Assembly: GCA_947465395.1 (NCBI GenBank)
Contig: CANIAL010000008.1
Span: 1 to 64,000, forward strand
DNA: 64,000 bases
Origin: Alphaproteobacteria bacterium
GTDB lineage: Bacteria > Pseudomonadota > Alphaproteobacteria > Micropepsales > Micropepsaceae
Reading direction: 5' to 3'
This document shows, piece by piece, positions 47,081 through 55,630 of the stretch. The first letter of the stretch is position 1. The number at the start of each line of letters is the position of its first letter. The notes below the pieces were generated by a model. That model saw nothing but the letters and a program-made list of their open reading frames with translations. It ran no database searches and was not told where the DNA came from. Position numbers and translations under genes: made by a program.

Positions 47081-47410
47081 ATGAACATGCATCTGGACAT
47101 AAAGGGCGAAGAAACGGCGCGAAAGGCGCGCCTTCGCCCCAATCCGCGCCCTGACCCACGCATGTCCATGCTGCATGAAGTGGTGGTGGGCCTCTTGTGG
47201 ATGTCGCTGGACCCGCCGCCCGACGCCTCCCGCCAGGAAATGGAAGAGTTCGCGCAAGGCCTGGTGGCGCATATCCTGGGCGGCGCCTGCCCTGCCGCCG
47301 TGGAAAGCGAGATTGCGCTGCTGCAATCGCGCCAATTCTGCCACCCCATCAGCCCCATCGCCATCAGCGAACTGGCGCGGCGCCTGGGCGAAGTAGCCCG
47401 CGCATATTAA
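47081..47410 (+). CDS. Hypothetical protein
   Basis: 109 residues starting MNMHLDIKGEETARKARLRP. Predicted helical after a basic, proline-rich N-terminus; EVVVGLLWMSLDPPPDASRQ is a possible conserved core. No signal, TM or known domain. Divergent from the response regulator gene. A dispersed repeat begins right after its stop. Confidence 0.55.
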   Translation: MNMHLDIKGEETARKARLRPNPRPDPRMSMLHEVVVGLLWMSLDPPPDASRQEMEEFAQGLVAHILGGACPAAVESEIALLQSRQFCHPISPIAISELARRLGEVARAY

Positions 47411-47411
47411 C

Positions 47412-47516
47412 AACCCCCTCCGGTTTCAGCTTCCGCTCGGCTGCTCGGCTCACGCCTCGCTCAAGCCTCGCACGCTAAAACCACCTCCCCCTCCCATGCT
47501 TCGCATGAGGGGGAGA
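47412..47516 (-). repeat. Dispersed GC-rich inverted-repeat element, copy 5 (subtype B, inverted)
   Basis: Minus-strand reading: CCCCCTC, GCGAAGC, GAGGGGGAGGTGGTTTTAGCGTGCGAGG ... GAAGCTGAAACCGGAGGGGG (shown in parts). Same layout as copy 3 with the GGTTT(C/T)AGC / GCTGAAACC inner arms. Confidence 0.85.
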
Positions 47517-47661
47517 CCGGCCTGTATTTGCGAAATAAAGGCGTTCTTGGCGAAACCTTTTCACTTCGCTTGCGATCACCTTACCCCAAAAACTTTTCAG
47601 GCGTCCTATCTTCTCATCACACCAATCACGGTGCTGACGATAACGAACGGAGCCATTTCAA

Positions 47662-47787
47662 ATGACCAACATCAACGCCACCTCGATCAATGAAAAGATC
47701 AGCCAGTTCCTGCAGGCCGCCATGGCCGTCCCCTTCGGCCTCATGGCCCTCTCCATCGCGGTGCGCGTGCTGCCGCAGATCATGTAA
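47662..47787 (+). CDS. Small single-span membrane protein
   Basis: 41 residues: MTNINATSINEKISQFLQAA, then a hydrophobic helix (MAVPFGLMALSIAVRVL) and PQIM. GGAG lies nine bases before the ATG. High GC3 and a clean amphipathic-then-hydrophobic layout support it, but no family is recognised. It lies upstream of the dienelactone hydrolase gene. Confidence 0.5.
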   Translation: MTNINATSINEKISQFLQAAMAVPFGLMALSIAVRVLPQIM

Positions 47788-47935
47788 TGCGGCCCCGCAT
47801 CCCCTGCGCCCATCGCCCCATGGCGGTGTGGCGCAGGACGATGCTTTTCATGGCTTTTTGCGAATTTTCTCTGGCCCTTTGCGGCTCCGATACCGACTGA
47901 TAGGCTTCCCGCCCCAACAACAAGGGTGAGGAAAC

Positions 47936-48829
47936 ATGGCGACCGACGACAGCATCACAGATTTTCCCGAAGCGAATTCCTCTGGCCTTTCCCGCCGCGA
48001 TTTCGCGGGCCTGTCGGTGGCGACAGGCATCGCCACCATGGCGGGCGGCGCGCGCGCCGCGACGGAAGTGGTCGAAACCGACGTGATGGTGAAGACGCCG
48101 GACGGCATGTGCGATGCGGCCTTCATCCATCCGGCCAGCGGTGCCCATCCTGGCGTCATCATCTGGGCGGATGTGTTCGGCCTGCGTCCTTCCATGCGCG
48201 CCATGGCGCGGCGCATGGCGGCGGAAGGTTTTTCCGTGCTGGTACCCAATCCCTATTACCGCACGTCGAAAGCGCCGCAGATTCCGGACGCCTCCACCTT
48301 CGACTTCGCCAAGGATCGCGCCCAGCTCACCCCGTTGACCGGCCCGTTGCAGGCGCCGGGCGCGGCGGAACGTGATGCCGTTGCCTATGTGGCGTTCCTG
48401 GATTCGCGCAAGGAGGTGGACAAGACCAAGAAGATCGGCACCCAGGGTTACTGCATGGGCGGGCCGCTGGTGGTGAAGACCGCCGCCGCTGCCCCCGGCC
48501 GCATTGGCGCGGGCGGGTCCTTCCATGGCGGCGGGCTGGTCACCGACAAGCCCGACAGCCCACATCTGCTGGCCCCCAAGATCAAGGCCGGCATGTATTT
48601 CGCGGTGGCGGGCAGCGATGACGTCAAGGCGCCCGGCGACAAGGACACGCTGCGAAAGGCGATGGCCGACGCCAAGGTGCCGGCCGAGGTGGAGCTGTAT
48701 GCCAACTCCATCCATGGCTGGTGCGTTTCCGACATGCCGATGCAGAACGGCAAGCCCATCTACAACAAGGCCGAAGCCGACATGGCCTGGGCCAAGCTGG
48801 TGGCGCTTTACAAGAAGCATCTGGTTTAA
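47936..48829 (+). CDS. Tat-exported dienelactone hydrolase family protein
   Basis: 297 residues with GGTGAGGAA before the ATG. Twin-arginine signal SGLSRRDFAGLSVA at about 16-29, cleavage near ARA-A. The DLH fold uses a Cys-Asp-His triad: C in GTQGYCMGGPL, D in VAGSDDVKAPGD, H in ANSIHGWC. Dienelactone hydrolases open lactones in aromatic degradation, but exported members act on other esters. Substrate unknown. Confidence 0.88.
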   Translation: MATDDSITDFPEANSSGLSRRDFAGLSVATGIATMAGGARAATEVVETDVMVKTPDGMCDAAFIHPASGAHPGVIIWADVFGLRPSMRAMARRMAAEGFSVLVPNPYYRTSKAPQIPDASTFDFAKDRAQLTPLTGPLQAPGAAERDAVAYVAFLDSRKEVDKTKKIGTQGYCMGGPLVVKTAAAAPGRIGAGGSFHGGGLVTDKPDSPHLLAPKIKAGMYFAVAGSDDVKAPGDKDTLRKAMADAKVPAEVELYANSIHGWCVSDMPMQNGKPIYNKAEADMAWAKLVALYKKHLV

Positions 48830-48840
48830 TGCTTTTGGCG

Positions 48841-48875
48841 TCGGGCTACAGCGCGGTTCCTGCGCTGTAGCCCGA
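48841..48875. other. 14-base perfect inverted repeat at convergent gene ends
   Basis: TCGGGCTACAGCGC-ggttcct-GCGCTGTAGCCCGA. It includes the stop and last codons of the flavoprotein gene on the minus strand. No T tract on either side, so it is either a processing or stability hairpin or an atypical terminator. Confidence 0.6.
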
Positions 48876-50021
48876 TGACCAGGCCCACTGGAAATTATAA
48901 CCGCCCAGCCAGCCGGTGACGTCCACCACTTCGCCGATGAAATAAAGCCCGGGCACACCCCGCGCCTGCATGCTGCGCGAATCCAGACCTGCCGTATCCA
49001 CCCCGCCCGCCGTCACTTCCGCCACGCGGTAGCCCTCGCTGCCCGAAGGTACCACGCGCCAGTCATTGATGCGCGCCGCCAGCACCTTGATCGCCGCGTC
49101 ATTCAAATCGCCCATGGTGCCGTTCGCGCCACAGGCTTCCGTGATGGCCTTGGCCAGCCGCTTGGGCAGCATGCTGCTTAAATAGGTGTGTGCCGCCTGC
49201 TTGCCGTTGGTTGTGCGGGCTGCGCGCAAATCCGCCGCCACATTCCGGCCCGGCAGCAATGCGACATGGATGTCTTCGCCTTCGCGCCAATAGGACGAGA
49301 TTTGCAGGATGGCTGGGCCGCTAAGGCCGCGATGGGTGAACAACAGCGCCTCGTCAAACTTGGTCCTGCCCCGCGCCACGGTGGCGGGAACGGCCACGCC
49401 GGACAGGGGCGCTGACCATTCCAGCAAAGCGCCCTCAAATGTCAGCGGCACCAGGGCAGGGCGCGTTTCCACGAGCTTGAGGCCGAACTGCACCGCCAGG
49501 CGATAACCGAAATCCGTGGCGCCCATCTTGGGAATGGATTTGCCCCCCGTCGCCACCACCAGGGTACGGCAGGCAATGTCCGCGCCCTGCGACAGGTGCA
49601 GCAGGAAACCATCGGCGGTTTTTTCCACTGCCGTCACGGATTGGTTCAGGCGCAATTCCGCGCCGCCCATTTCCGCCAGCAGCATGTTGGTGATCTGGAT
49701 GGCGGAGCCGTCGCAGAAAAGCTGCCCCAGCGTCTTTTCATGCCAGGCGATGTGGTGCCGGTCCACCAGGGCAATGAAATCCCCCGCCGTGTAGCGGGAC
49801 AGCGCCGAGATGCAGAAGGCGGGATTGGCCGACAGGAAATTGGCCGTGGCGGCATGGCGATTGGTGAAATTGCAGCGCCCGCCACCGGAAATGCGGATCT
49901 TCTCGCCCGGCGCGGAGGCGTGGTCCAGCACCAGCACATCGCGCCCGCGCGCAGCGCCGGCGCACATCAGGCCCGCCGCGCCTGCGCCCAATACCACTAC
50001 ATCGCGCTGTTCAGGACCCAT
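48846..50021 (-). CDS. BaiN/HI0933-like NAD(P)/FAD-dependent oxidoreductase
   Basis: 391 residues. FAD motif VVVLGAGAAGLMCAGAARGR followed by EKIRISGGGRCNFTN, the HI0933 signature. ARTLVVATGGKSIPKMG and the C-terminal GLYFIGEVVDVTGWLGGYN with FQWAWSSGYSAG are typical. The family includes BaiN but most members have unknown substrates. Cytoplasmic. Confidence 0.9.
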   Translation of the reverse strand: MGPEQRDVVVLGAGAAGLMCAGAARGRDVLVLDHASAPGEKIRISGGGRCNFTNRHAATANFLSANPAFCISALSRYTAGDFIALVDRHHIAWHEKTLGQLFCDGSAIQITNMLLAEMGGAELRLNQSVTAVEKTADGFLLHLSQGADIACRTLVVATGGKSIPKMGATDFGYRLAVQFGLKLVETRPALVPLTFEGALLEWSAPLSGVAVPATVARGRTKFDEALLFTHRGLSGPAILQISSYWREGEDIHVALLPGRNVAADLRAARTTNGKQAAHTYLSSMLPKRLAKAITEACGANGTMGDLNDAAIKVLAARINDWRVVPSGSEGYRVAEVTAGGVDTAGLDSRSMQARGVPGLYFIGEVVDVTGWLGGYNFQWAWSSGYSAGTAL

Positions 50022-50065
50022 GCCGGGACATTAGTATAATGTGGCGGCGGTGGGAGGAAATGATG

Positions 50066-50650
50066 ATGCGGATGTTTCTGATGGCGCTGCTGCTGGGTGC
50101 GGCGCCCGCCCATGCCAACCCGGTCGCGCACATGACCATGGATACCGGCACGGTGGATGTGGAGCTGGCGCTGGACAAGGCCCCCGTCACTGTCTGCAAT
50201 TTCATCCGCTATGCACAAGGCGGTTTCTACGATGGCGGCGTCTTTTTCCGCACTGTGCTGTCCGATCACGGCCCGCGCGGCATTGACGTGATCCAGGCGC
50301 GGGTGGCGGCAGGGCGTCGCGAAGATAAATTCCCGCCCATTGCGCTGGAGCGCACCAACAAGACCGGTCTTTCCCATGGCGCGGGCACCATCTCCATGGC
50401 GCGGGATGGCGCCGACACCGCCACCTCCAGCTTTTTCGTGGTGATAAAAGACAGCCGCAATCTGGATTTCGGCGGGGCCCGCAATGCCGATGGCCAGGGC
50501 TTTGCCGCCTTCGGACATGTCGTCCGTGGCATGGACATACTAGAGGCCATCCAGAAACGCCCGGCCGAAAAGGAACAGATTACCGATCCCGCCCGCATCC
50601 TGCGCCTGAGCCTGACGGGCTATGACCGGGCCGCCTGCGAAAGCCGCTAG
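50066..50650 (+). CDS. Periplasmic cyclophilin-type peptidyl-prolyl isomerase
   Basis: 194 residues from the ATG at 50066 (GGGAGG eight bases before; ATGs at 50060 and 50063 are in frame). Signal peptide ending AHA-N. Cyclophilin motifs: APVTVCNFIRYAQGGFYDGG, FFRTV with the catalytic arginine, GAGTISMARDGADTATSSFF, GFAAFGHVVRGMDIL. It assists folding in the periplasm. Confidence 0.92.
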   Translation: MRMFLMALLLGAAPAHANPVAHMTMDTGTVDVELALDKAPVTVCNFIRYAQGGFYDGGVFFRTVLSDHGPRGIDVIQARVAAGRREDKFPPIALERTNKTGLSHGAGTISMARDGADTATSSFFVVIKDSRNLDFGGARNADGQGFAAFGHVVRGMDILEAIQKRPAEKEQITDPARILRLSLTGYDRAACESR

Positions 50651-50700
50651 ACACCTTCTCGGGCGCCGCCGATAGTGGGCGCGGGATTGGGGAGAGTTTC

Positions 50701-51807
50701 ATGGACCGCCGCATCTTGCTGGCTTCGTTGTCGGGCAGCGCCGCCGCGCTGGCCGCGCCGCGTTTCGCTTTGGCGCAATCAGCTTCTCCATCCACGGGCC
50801 GTGCCGGTCCCGGCAACCGCATCACCGATGTGCCCGGCCTGATGGTGGGCCAGGCCGATGATCCCAGGGTGCGCACCGGCGTCACCGTGATCCTGCCCGA
50901 CGGGCGCGCCACTTGCGCCGTGGATGTGCGCGGCGGCGGGCCGGGCACGCGCGAGACGGACGCGCTCAATTCATGGAACTTGGTGCATTCGATTGACGCG
51001 GTGGTGCTGTCAGGCGGCTCGGTCTATGGCCTGGCTTCTGCCGATGGCGTGGCGGCCTGGCTGGGCGCACGCAAGCGCGGCTATGGCCTTTCCACCCAGG
51101 CGGGCGTGCCGGTGTCGCCCATCGTGCCGGCGGCGATCCTTTATGACCTGGCCAATGGCGGCGACAAGAATTGGGGCACCAACCCGCCCTATCGCGACCT
51201 GGGCTTCAAGGCGGTGGATGCCGCCTCGCGCGATTTCAAGCTGGGCACGGTGGGCGCGGGCTTTGGCGCCGAAGCGGGCAAGCTGAAAGGCGGCATCGGC
51301 TCGGCATCCTTTGTCACCAATGACGGCATCACGGTGGGCGCCATTGTCGCCACCAACAGTTTGGGGTCCGTGGTCGTTCCAGGATCGAAGAATTTCTGGG
51401 CAGGCGCGTTTGAAATCGGCGATGAGTTTGGCGGGCTGGGCGCATCAGCCAACCGCGTCGTGGCCGATGACTGGGGCCTGGCCAAGGCCAATCCCGCCGC
51501 CCGCGCCAACACCACCATTGCCTGCATCGCCACCGATGTTGATTTGGACATAGACCAGATGAAGCGCGTCACCATGATGGCGCAGGATGGTTTTTCCCGC
51601 GCCATCCGCCCCATCCATTCGCCCTTTGACGGCGATGTTGTGTTCGGGCTTTCCACGGCGAAACAAAAAATCAAGGGCCCAGCCGATTTCGTGGTGGCGC
51701 GCATCGGGGCGCTGGCCGCCGATGTGTTGTCCCGGGCCGTGGCGCGCGGTGTCCACGAAGCAACATTGCCGCCGGGCATGAAGGGTCAGACTTGGAAAAA
51801 TTTGTGA
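50701..51807 (+). CDS. Exported P1-family (S58) peptidase, DmpA-like
   Basis: 368 residues, signal peptide ending FALA-Q. Family motifs: ITDVPGLMVGQADDP, GGGPGTRETDAL, DAVVLSGGSVYGLASADGV and GIGSASFVTNDGITVGAIV. These enzymes cleave themselves before a Ser/Thr that becomes the N-terminal nucleophile; the likely site is in NTTIACIATD. Members are L-aminopeptidases, D-esterases or beta-aminopeptidases. First gene of a six-gene catabolic operon, so it probably releases the imported compound. Confidence 0.9.
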   Translation: MDRRILLASLSGSAAALAAPRFALAQSASPSTGRAGPGNRITDVPGLMVGQADDPRVRTGVTVILPDGRATCAVDVRGGGPGTRETDALNSWNLVHSIDAVVLSGGSVYGLASADGVAAWLGARKRGYGLSTQAGVPVSPIVPAAILYDLANGGDKNWGTNPPYRDLGFKAVDAASRDFKLGTVGAGFGAEAGKLKGGIGSASFVTNDGITVGAIVATNSLGSVVVPGSKNFWAGAFEIGDEFGGLGASANRVVADDWGLAKANPAARANTTIACIATDVDLDIDQMKRVTMMAQDGFSRAIRPIHSPFDGDVVFGLSTAKQKIKGPADFVVARIGALAADVLSRAVARGVHEATLPPGMKGQTWKNL

Positions 51808-51823
51808 GGGGGCGCACGCTGTG

Positions 51824-52027
51824 ATGCGACCTGCGGCGCGCTACGCCATCGGCATCGGCGTGCCGTTCCTGTCAGTGATTCCCACCGTGCCGCTGCTGGG
51901 GCATTTGCCCGTCACCGTGCTGGGCGCGCCGCTGGCGCTGATCTGGCTGTTCTGCTGCATCCCGCTGACATCGCTGTGCCTTTACATCTGCTGGCATTTC
52001 GGTGACCGGCACCGCGACAACACATGA
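51824..52027 (+). CDS. DUF3311 family small membrane protein
   Basis: 67 residues (GTG at 51821 directly before the ATG). Two TM segments (IGIGVPFLSVIPTVPLLG, LGAPLALIWLFCCIPLTSLC). DUF3311 proteins are typically encoded right before sodium:solute symporters and are thought to be accessory subunits. Its end overlaps the symporter start by four bases (ATGA). Confidence 0.88.
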   Translation: MRPAARYAIGIGVPFLSVIPTVPLLGHLPVTVLGAPLALIWLFCCIPLTSLCLYICWHFGDRHRDNT

Positions 52028-53427
52028 CGGCGGCATTTCTTTTCATCATTGCGCTGTCGCTGGTGCTGGCCGCTTTGTCGCGGCGCGGACATGTGGCGCA
52101 AAAGGCGGCGGATTTCTTTGTCGCCTCCGGCCAGTTCAACACCGTGCTGTTTTTCTTCCTGGCTGTGGGCGAGACCTATTCCATCGCCACCATCCTGGGC
52201 TATCCGGGCGGGATCTATGCGGGTGGCACAGGCCTGGCGACATGGTTCCTGGGCTATATCCTGCTGGCTTTCGTGGTGGGCTATTTCCTCAATCCCCTGA
52301 TCTGGAAAGCGGGGCGCGTTTATGACGCCGTCACCATGCCCGATCTTTTCGCGCGCCATTTCCAGAGTCGCGCACTGGAACTGACGGTGACCATCGCCGT
52401 GTTGCTGTTCCTGGTGCCGCTGGGGATGCAGCAGTTCCTGGGCCTGCAGATCGTGCTCAAGGAGCTGCAATGGGGCGTGCCGCCGCTTGTGCTGGCGGGC
52501 GCGGCCGCGACCCTGGCCTTTCTTTATATCCTGATCTCCGGCATCCGGGCTTCTGCCTATGTGGCGGTGCTGAAGGACATCCTGCTGATCCTGGCCATCA
52601 TCATCACCGCCAGCGCCGCCCTGATGCATTGGGGCGATGCGGCGCCGGTCGGCGTAGCGGCGCAAACCATAAAGCCGCCCAGCCTGTCGGGGGATGTTTT
52701 TTCCATCACCACCATTCTCCTGCAATGCGTGGGCTTCTGCATCGTACCGCAGACCTGCGCCTATGTCTTCACGGCGCGCTCGGCCCGCGCCGTGCGGCGG
52801 GCGCAAGTCACCATGCCGCTCTACATGATCATGTTTCCGTTTTTGACATTGGTGGCCTTTTTCGCGCTGAAGCATCTGCCCGCCATTGCCGCCCCCAATG
52901 AAGTCTTTCCCGCCGTGGCGCGCGCGCTGCTGCCCGCACCCCTGATGGGGCTGGTGATGGCGGGGGCAGCCCTGTCGGCGCTGGTGGTGTTGACCGGCAT
53001 TTGCCTTGCCATCGGTTCGCTGGTGGCGCGCAACCTGGTGCCGGGGCTTGGCGATCGCGGGCAGCGGCAATGGTCCAAGCTGGTAATGGCGGCGTATCTG
53101 CTGCTGTCGGTGGCGGGGGCTGCGACATCGTCCCAGCTTCTGACCTCAATCAACAATTTCTTCTATTTCGGCATCACCCAGTCCCTGCCCGGTATACTGG
53201 GCATATTGTTCATCAGCCGCATGCGGCCCGCCGCCATCATTGCGGGCATGCTGGCGGGCGATATCACTGCCATCGCCCTTTACCAGCTGCATGTGCCGCT
53301 GGGGGGAACAAACCCCGGCTTTGTGGGGCTGCTGATGAACCTGGGGATCGTGTTTTCGGTGCTGTATTTCGCCCCCGGAAAGGCCCTATCCCCCGTGGCG
53401 AAGATGAGTTTGCCGGGTGCCTCCTAG
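52024..53427 (+). CDS. Sodium:solute symporter family transporter
   Basis: 467 residues with about 13 TM helices. The SSS core is FFVASGQFNTVLFFFLAVGE, GYPGGIYAGGTGLATWFLGY and the TM5-7 region RASAYVAVLKDILLI. Related to PanF/PutP-type carriers. With the DUF3311 protein it probably takes up the product released by the peptidase. The aldehyde dehydrogenase follows 18 bases later. Confidence 0.93.
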   Translation: MTAAFLFIIALSLVLAALSRRGHVAQKAADFFVASGQFNTVLFFFLAVGETYSIATILGYPGGIYAGGTGLATWFLGYILLAFVVGYFLNPLIWKAGRVYDAVTMPDLFARHFQSRALELTVTIAVLLFLVPLGMQQFLGLQIVLKELQWGVPPLVLAGAAATLAFLYILISGIRASAYVAVLKDILLILAIIITASAALMHWGDAAPVGVAAQTIKPPSLSGDVFSITTILLQCVGFCIVPQTCAYVFTARSARAVRRAQVTMPLYMIMFPFLTLVAFFALKHLPAIAAPNEVFPAVARALLPAPLMGLVMAGAALSALVVLTGICLAIGSLVARNLVPGLGDRGQRQWSKLVMAAYLLLSVAGAATSSQLLTSINNFFYFGITQSLPGILGILFISRMRPAAIIAGMLAGDITAIALYQLHVPLGGTNPGFVGLLMNLGIVFSVLYFAPGKALSPVAKMSLPGAS

Positions 53428-53445
53428 CCGCGCTAGGCTTTGGTC

Positions 53446-54891
53446 ATGAGCGACATCAAGGAACAGCTTTTCATCGGCGGCAAATGGCAGAGTGCCGCCG
53501 CCACAATCCCCGTGGAAGACCCTTCAACCGGCGACACCATCGGCACATTGGGCGCAGGCCAGGCCGGCGACATTGATGCGGCCGTGAAGGCAGCGCAGGC
53601 CGCGCTGGCCGGTCCCTGGGGCAAGGCCACCGCCGCCGAGCGCGGGCGCCTGTTGGCCAAGATCAGCAAGGCCGTGGAGGCGCAAGCCGACATGCTGGCG
53701 GCGCTGGAAGCACGCGATGTGGGCAAGCCGCTGAAACAGGCACGTTCTGATGTCACGGCGCTGGCGCGGTACCTGGAATTCTATGCGGGCGCGGCCGACA
53801 AATTGCACGGCCAGACCATTCCCTTTCTTGCCGACTACACCGTTTACACATTGCGCGAGCCGCATGGCGTCACCGGTCACATCATTCCCTGGAATTATCC
53901 CATGCAGATCATGGGCCGTTCCGTTTCGGCGGCGCTGGCCTGCGGCAATGCGGCGGTCGTCAAGCCGGCCGAGGAAGCCAGCCTGACCGCGCTGGCCTTT
54001 GCCCGCATCGCATCGGAAGCGGGATTGCCGGCGGGCGCGTTGAATGTGGTGACGGGACTTGGCGAATCCGCGGGCGCAGCATTGGCGGGGCATCCCGGTG
54101 TGCATCATGTGTCGTTTACCGGCTCGCCCGAAGTGGGCGCGCTGGTGCAGGCAGCGGCGGGCAAGAACGCCGTGCCGGTGACACTGGAACTGGGCGGAAA
54201 ATCGCCACAGCTGGTTTTCGCGGACGCAAACTTGGAACGCGCATTGCCGTTTTTGGTCAATGCCGGCATCCAGAATGCAGGCCAGACCTGCTCGGCTGGA
54301 TCGCGCCTGCTGGTGCAGCGCAAGGTCTATGACAATGTGCTGGAAAAACTTTCCGCGCGTTACCGCGCCTTGAAAGTCGGCGCGGCGCGTGACGATCTGG
54401 ATGTGGGGCCGCTGATTTCCGCAGGGCAGAAGGCGCGGGTGGAGAAACTGATCGCCCGGGGCCGCAGCGACGGGCTGAACGTGGCGGCGGAAGGCAGCAT
54501 CATGGGCAATGCGCCCAAGGGCGGACATTATGTGGCGCCGCTGTTGTTCGCTGGCGTCAAGCCCGACCATCTTCTGGCCCAGGATGAAATCTTCGGTCCC
54601 GTGCAGGTGGTGATCCCGTTTGAGGACGAAGAAGAAGCCGTCGCCATCGCCAATGGCACGCCCTATGGCCTGGTGGCGGGTGTGTGGACGGGCGATGGTT
54701 CGCGCGCCATGCGGTTGGCGCAGCAGATTCGTGCCGGACAGGTCTTCATCAACAATTATGGCGCGGCGGGCGGCGTGGAGCTTCCCTTTGGCGGCACCGG
54801 CCGTTCCGGTCATGGCCGCGAAAAAGGCTTTGAGGCGCTGTTCGCCTTCAGCCGCCTGAAAACCGTGGCCGCTTACCATGGGCGGGATTGA
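53446..54891 (+). CDS. NAD(P)-dependent aldehyde dehydrogenase
   Basis: 481 residues from the ATG at 53446 (TTG at 53440 in frame). Signature motifs: GHIIPWNYPMQIMGR, general-base glutamate in VTLELGGKSPQLVF, nucleophile cysteine in NAGQTCSAGSRLL, and QDEIFGPVQVVIPFE. Closest in style to betaine- or gamma-aminobutyraldehyde-type dehydrogenases. Oxidises an aldehyde intermediate of the operon's pathway; substrate unknown. Confidence 0.95.
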   Translation: MSDIKEQLFIGGKWQSAAATIPVEDPSTGDTIGTLGAGQAGDIDAAVKAAQAALAGPWGKATAAERGRLLAKISKAVEAQADMLAALEARDVGKPLKQARSDVTALARYLEFYAGAADKLHGQTIPFLADYTVYTLREPHGVTGHIIPWNYPMQIMGRSVSAALACGNAAVVKPAEEASLTALAFARIASEAGLPAGALNVVTGLGESAGAALAGHPGVHHVSFTGSPEVGALVQAAAGKNAVPVTLELGGKSPQLVFADANLERALPFLVNAGIQNAGQTCSAGSRLLVQRKVYDNVLEKLSARYRALKVGAARDDLDVGPLISAGQKARVEKLIARGRSDGLNVAAEGSIMGNAPKGGHYVAPLLFAGVKPDHLLAQDEIFGPVQVVIPFEDEEEAVAIANGTPYGLVAGVWTGDGSRAMRLAQQIRAGQVFINNYGAAGGVELPFGGTGRSGHGREKGFEALFAFSRLKTVAAYHGRD

Positions 54892-54892
54892 A

Positions 54893-55630
54893 ATGCGTTT
54901 GAAAGACAAGGTGGCCGTGGTCACGGGCGGCGCGTCCGGCTTTGGCGAAGGCATTGCGCGCCGTTTCGCGGCCGAGGGCGCAAAGGTGGTGATCGCCGAT
55001 CTGAATGAAGCAGCGGCGAAGAAGCTGGCAGCGGAAATCGGCGGCATTGGCGTCAAATGCGATGTTTCCCGCGCCGCCGATTTGGAGGCCGCAGCCAAGG
55101 CGGCCGAAACGCTTGGCCCGCTTGCCATCTGGATCAACAATGCCGGTGTCGGCCACACGCCCCAGCCGCTGGAGGCGTTGGCCGAGGATCATTTCGACCG
55201 CATCGTCTCGGTGAACATGAAGGCCATGTATCTGGCCGCGCGCGCCATCGTGCCGGGCATGAAGGCACGGAAAGCAGGCGCCATCCTCAACATCGCTTCC
55301 ACCGGCGGGGTCAGCCCCCGGCCCAACCTGACCTGGTACAATGCCTCCAAGGGTTTCATGATCACCGCCACCCGCGCCATGGCGGTGGAGCTGGCGCCCT
55401 TTGGCATTCGCGTCAACGCGCTCAATCCCGTGGCCGGGGAAACGCCCATGCTGGCCACCTTCATGGGCCAGGACACGCCCGAGATACGCGCCAAGTTCCT
55501 GGCCTCCATCCCCATTGGCCGTTTTTCGACGCCCGCCGACATCGCCGCCGCCGCCGCCTTTCTTTGCAGCGATGAGGCGTCCATGATCACCGGCGTCGCC
55601 CTGGAGGTGGATGGTGGACGCTGCATCTGA
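54893..55630 (+). CDS. Short-chain dehydrogenase/reductase
   Basis: 245 residues; the ATG follows the ALDH stop by one base. Cofactor motif VTGGASGFGEGIAR with VIADLNE (aspartate after beta-2, so NAD(H) is preferred), INNAG, catalytic S in NIASTGG and YNASK. The C-terminal ALEVDGGRCI is classic for SDRs. Probably converts an alcohol or hydroxyacid intermediate. Overlaps the next gene by 20 bases. Confidence 0.95.
   Translation: MRLKDKVAVVTGGASGFGEGIARRFAAEGAKVVIADLNEAAAKKLAAEIGGIGVKCDVSRAADLEAAAKAAETLGPLAIWINNAGVGHTPQPLEALAEDHFDRIVSVNMKAMYLAARAIVPGMKARKAGAILNIASTGGVSPRPNLTWYNASKGFMITATRAMAVELAPFGIRVNALNPVAGETPMLATFMGQDTPEIRAKFLASIPIGRFSTPADIAAAAAFLCSDEASMITGVALEVDGGRCI

Noticed and set aside
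53524-55158. Minus-strand frame of 544 codons opposite the aldehyde dehydrogenase
   Set aside because: Antisense shadow with His/Arg/Gln-rich composition.
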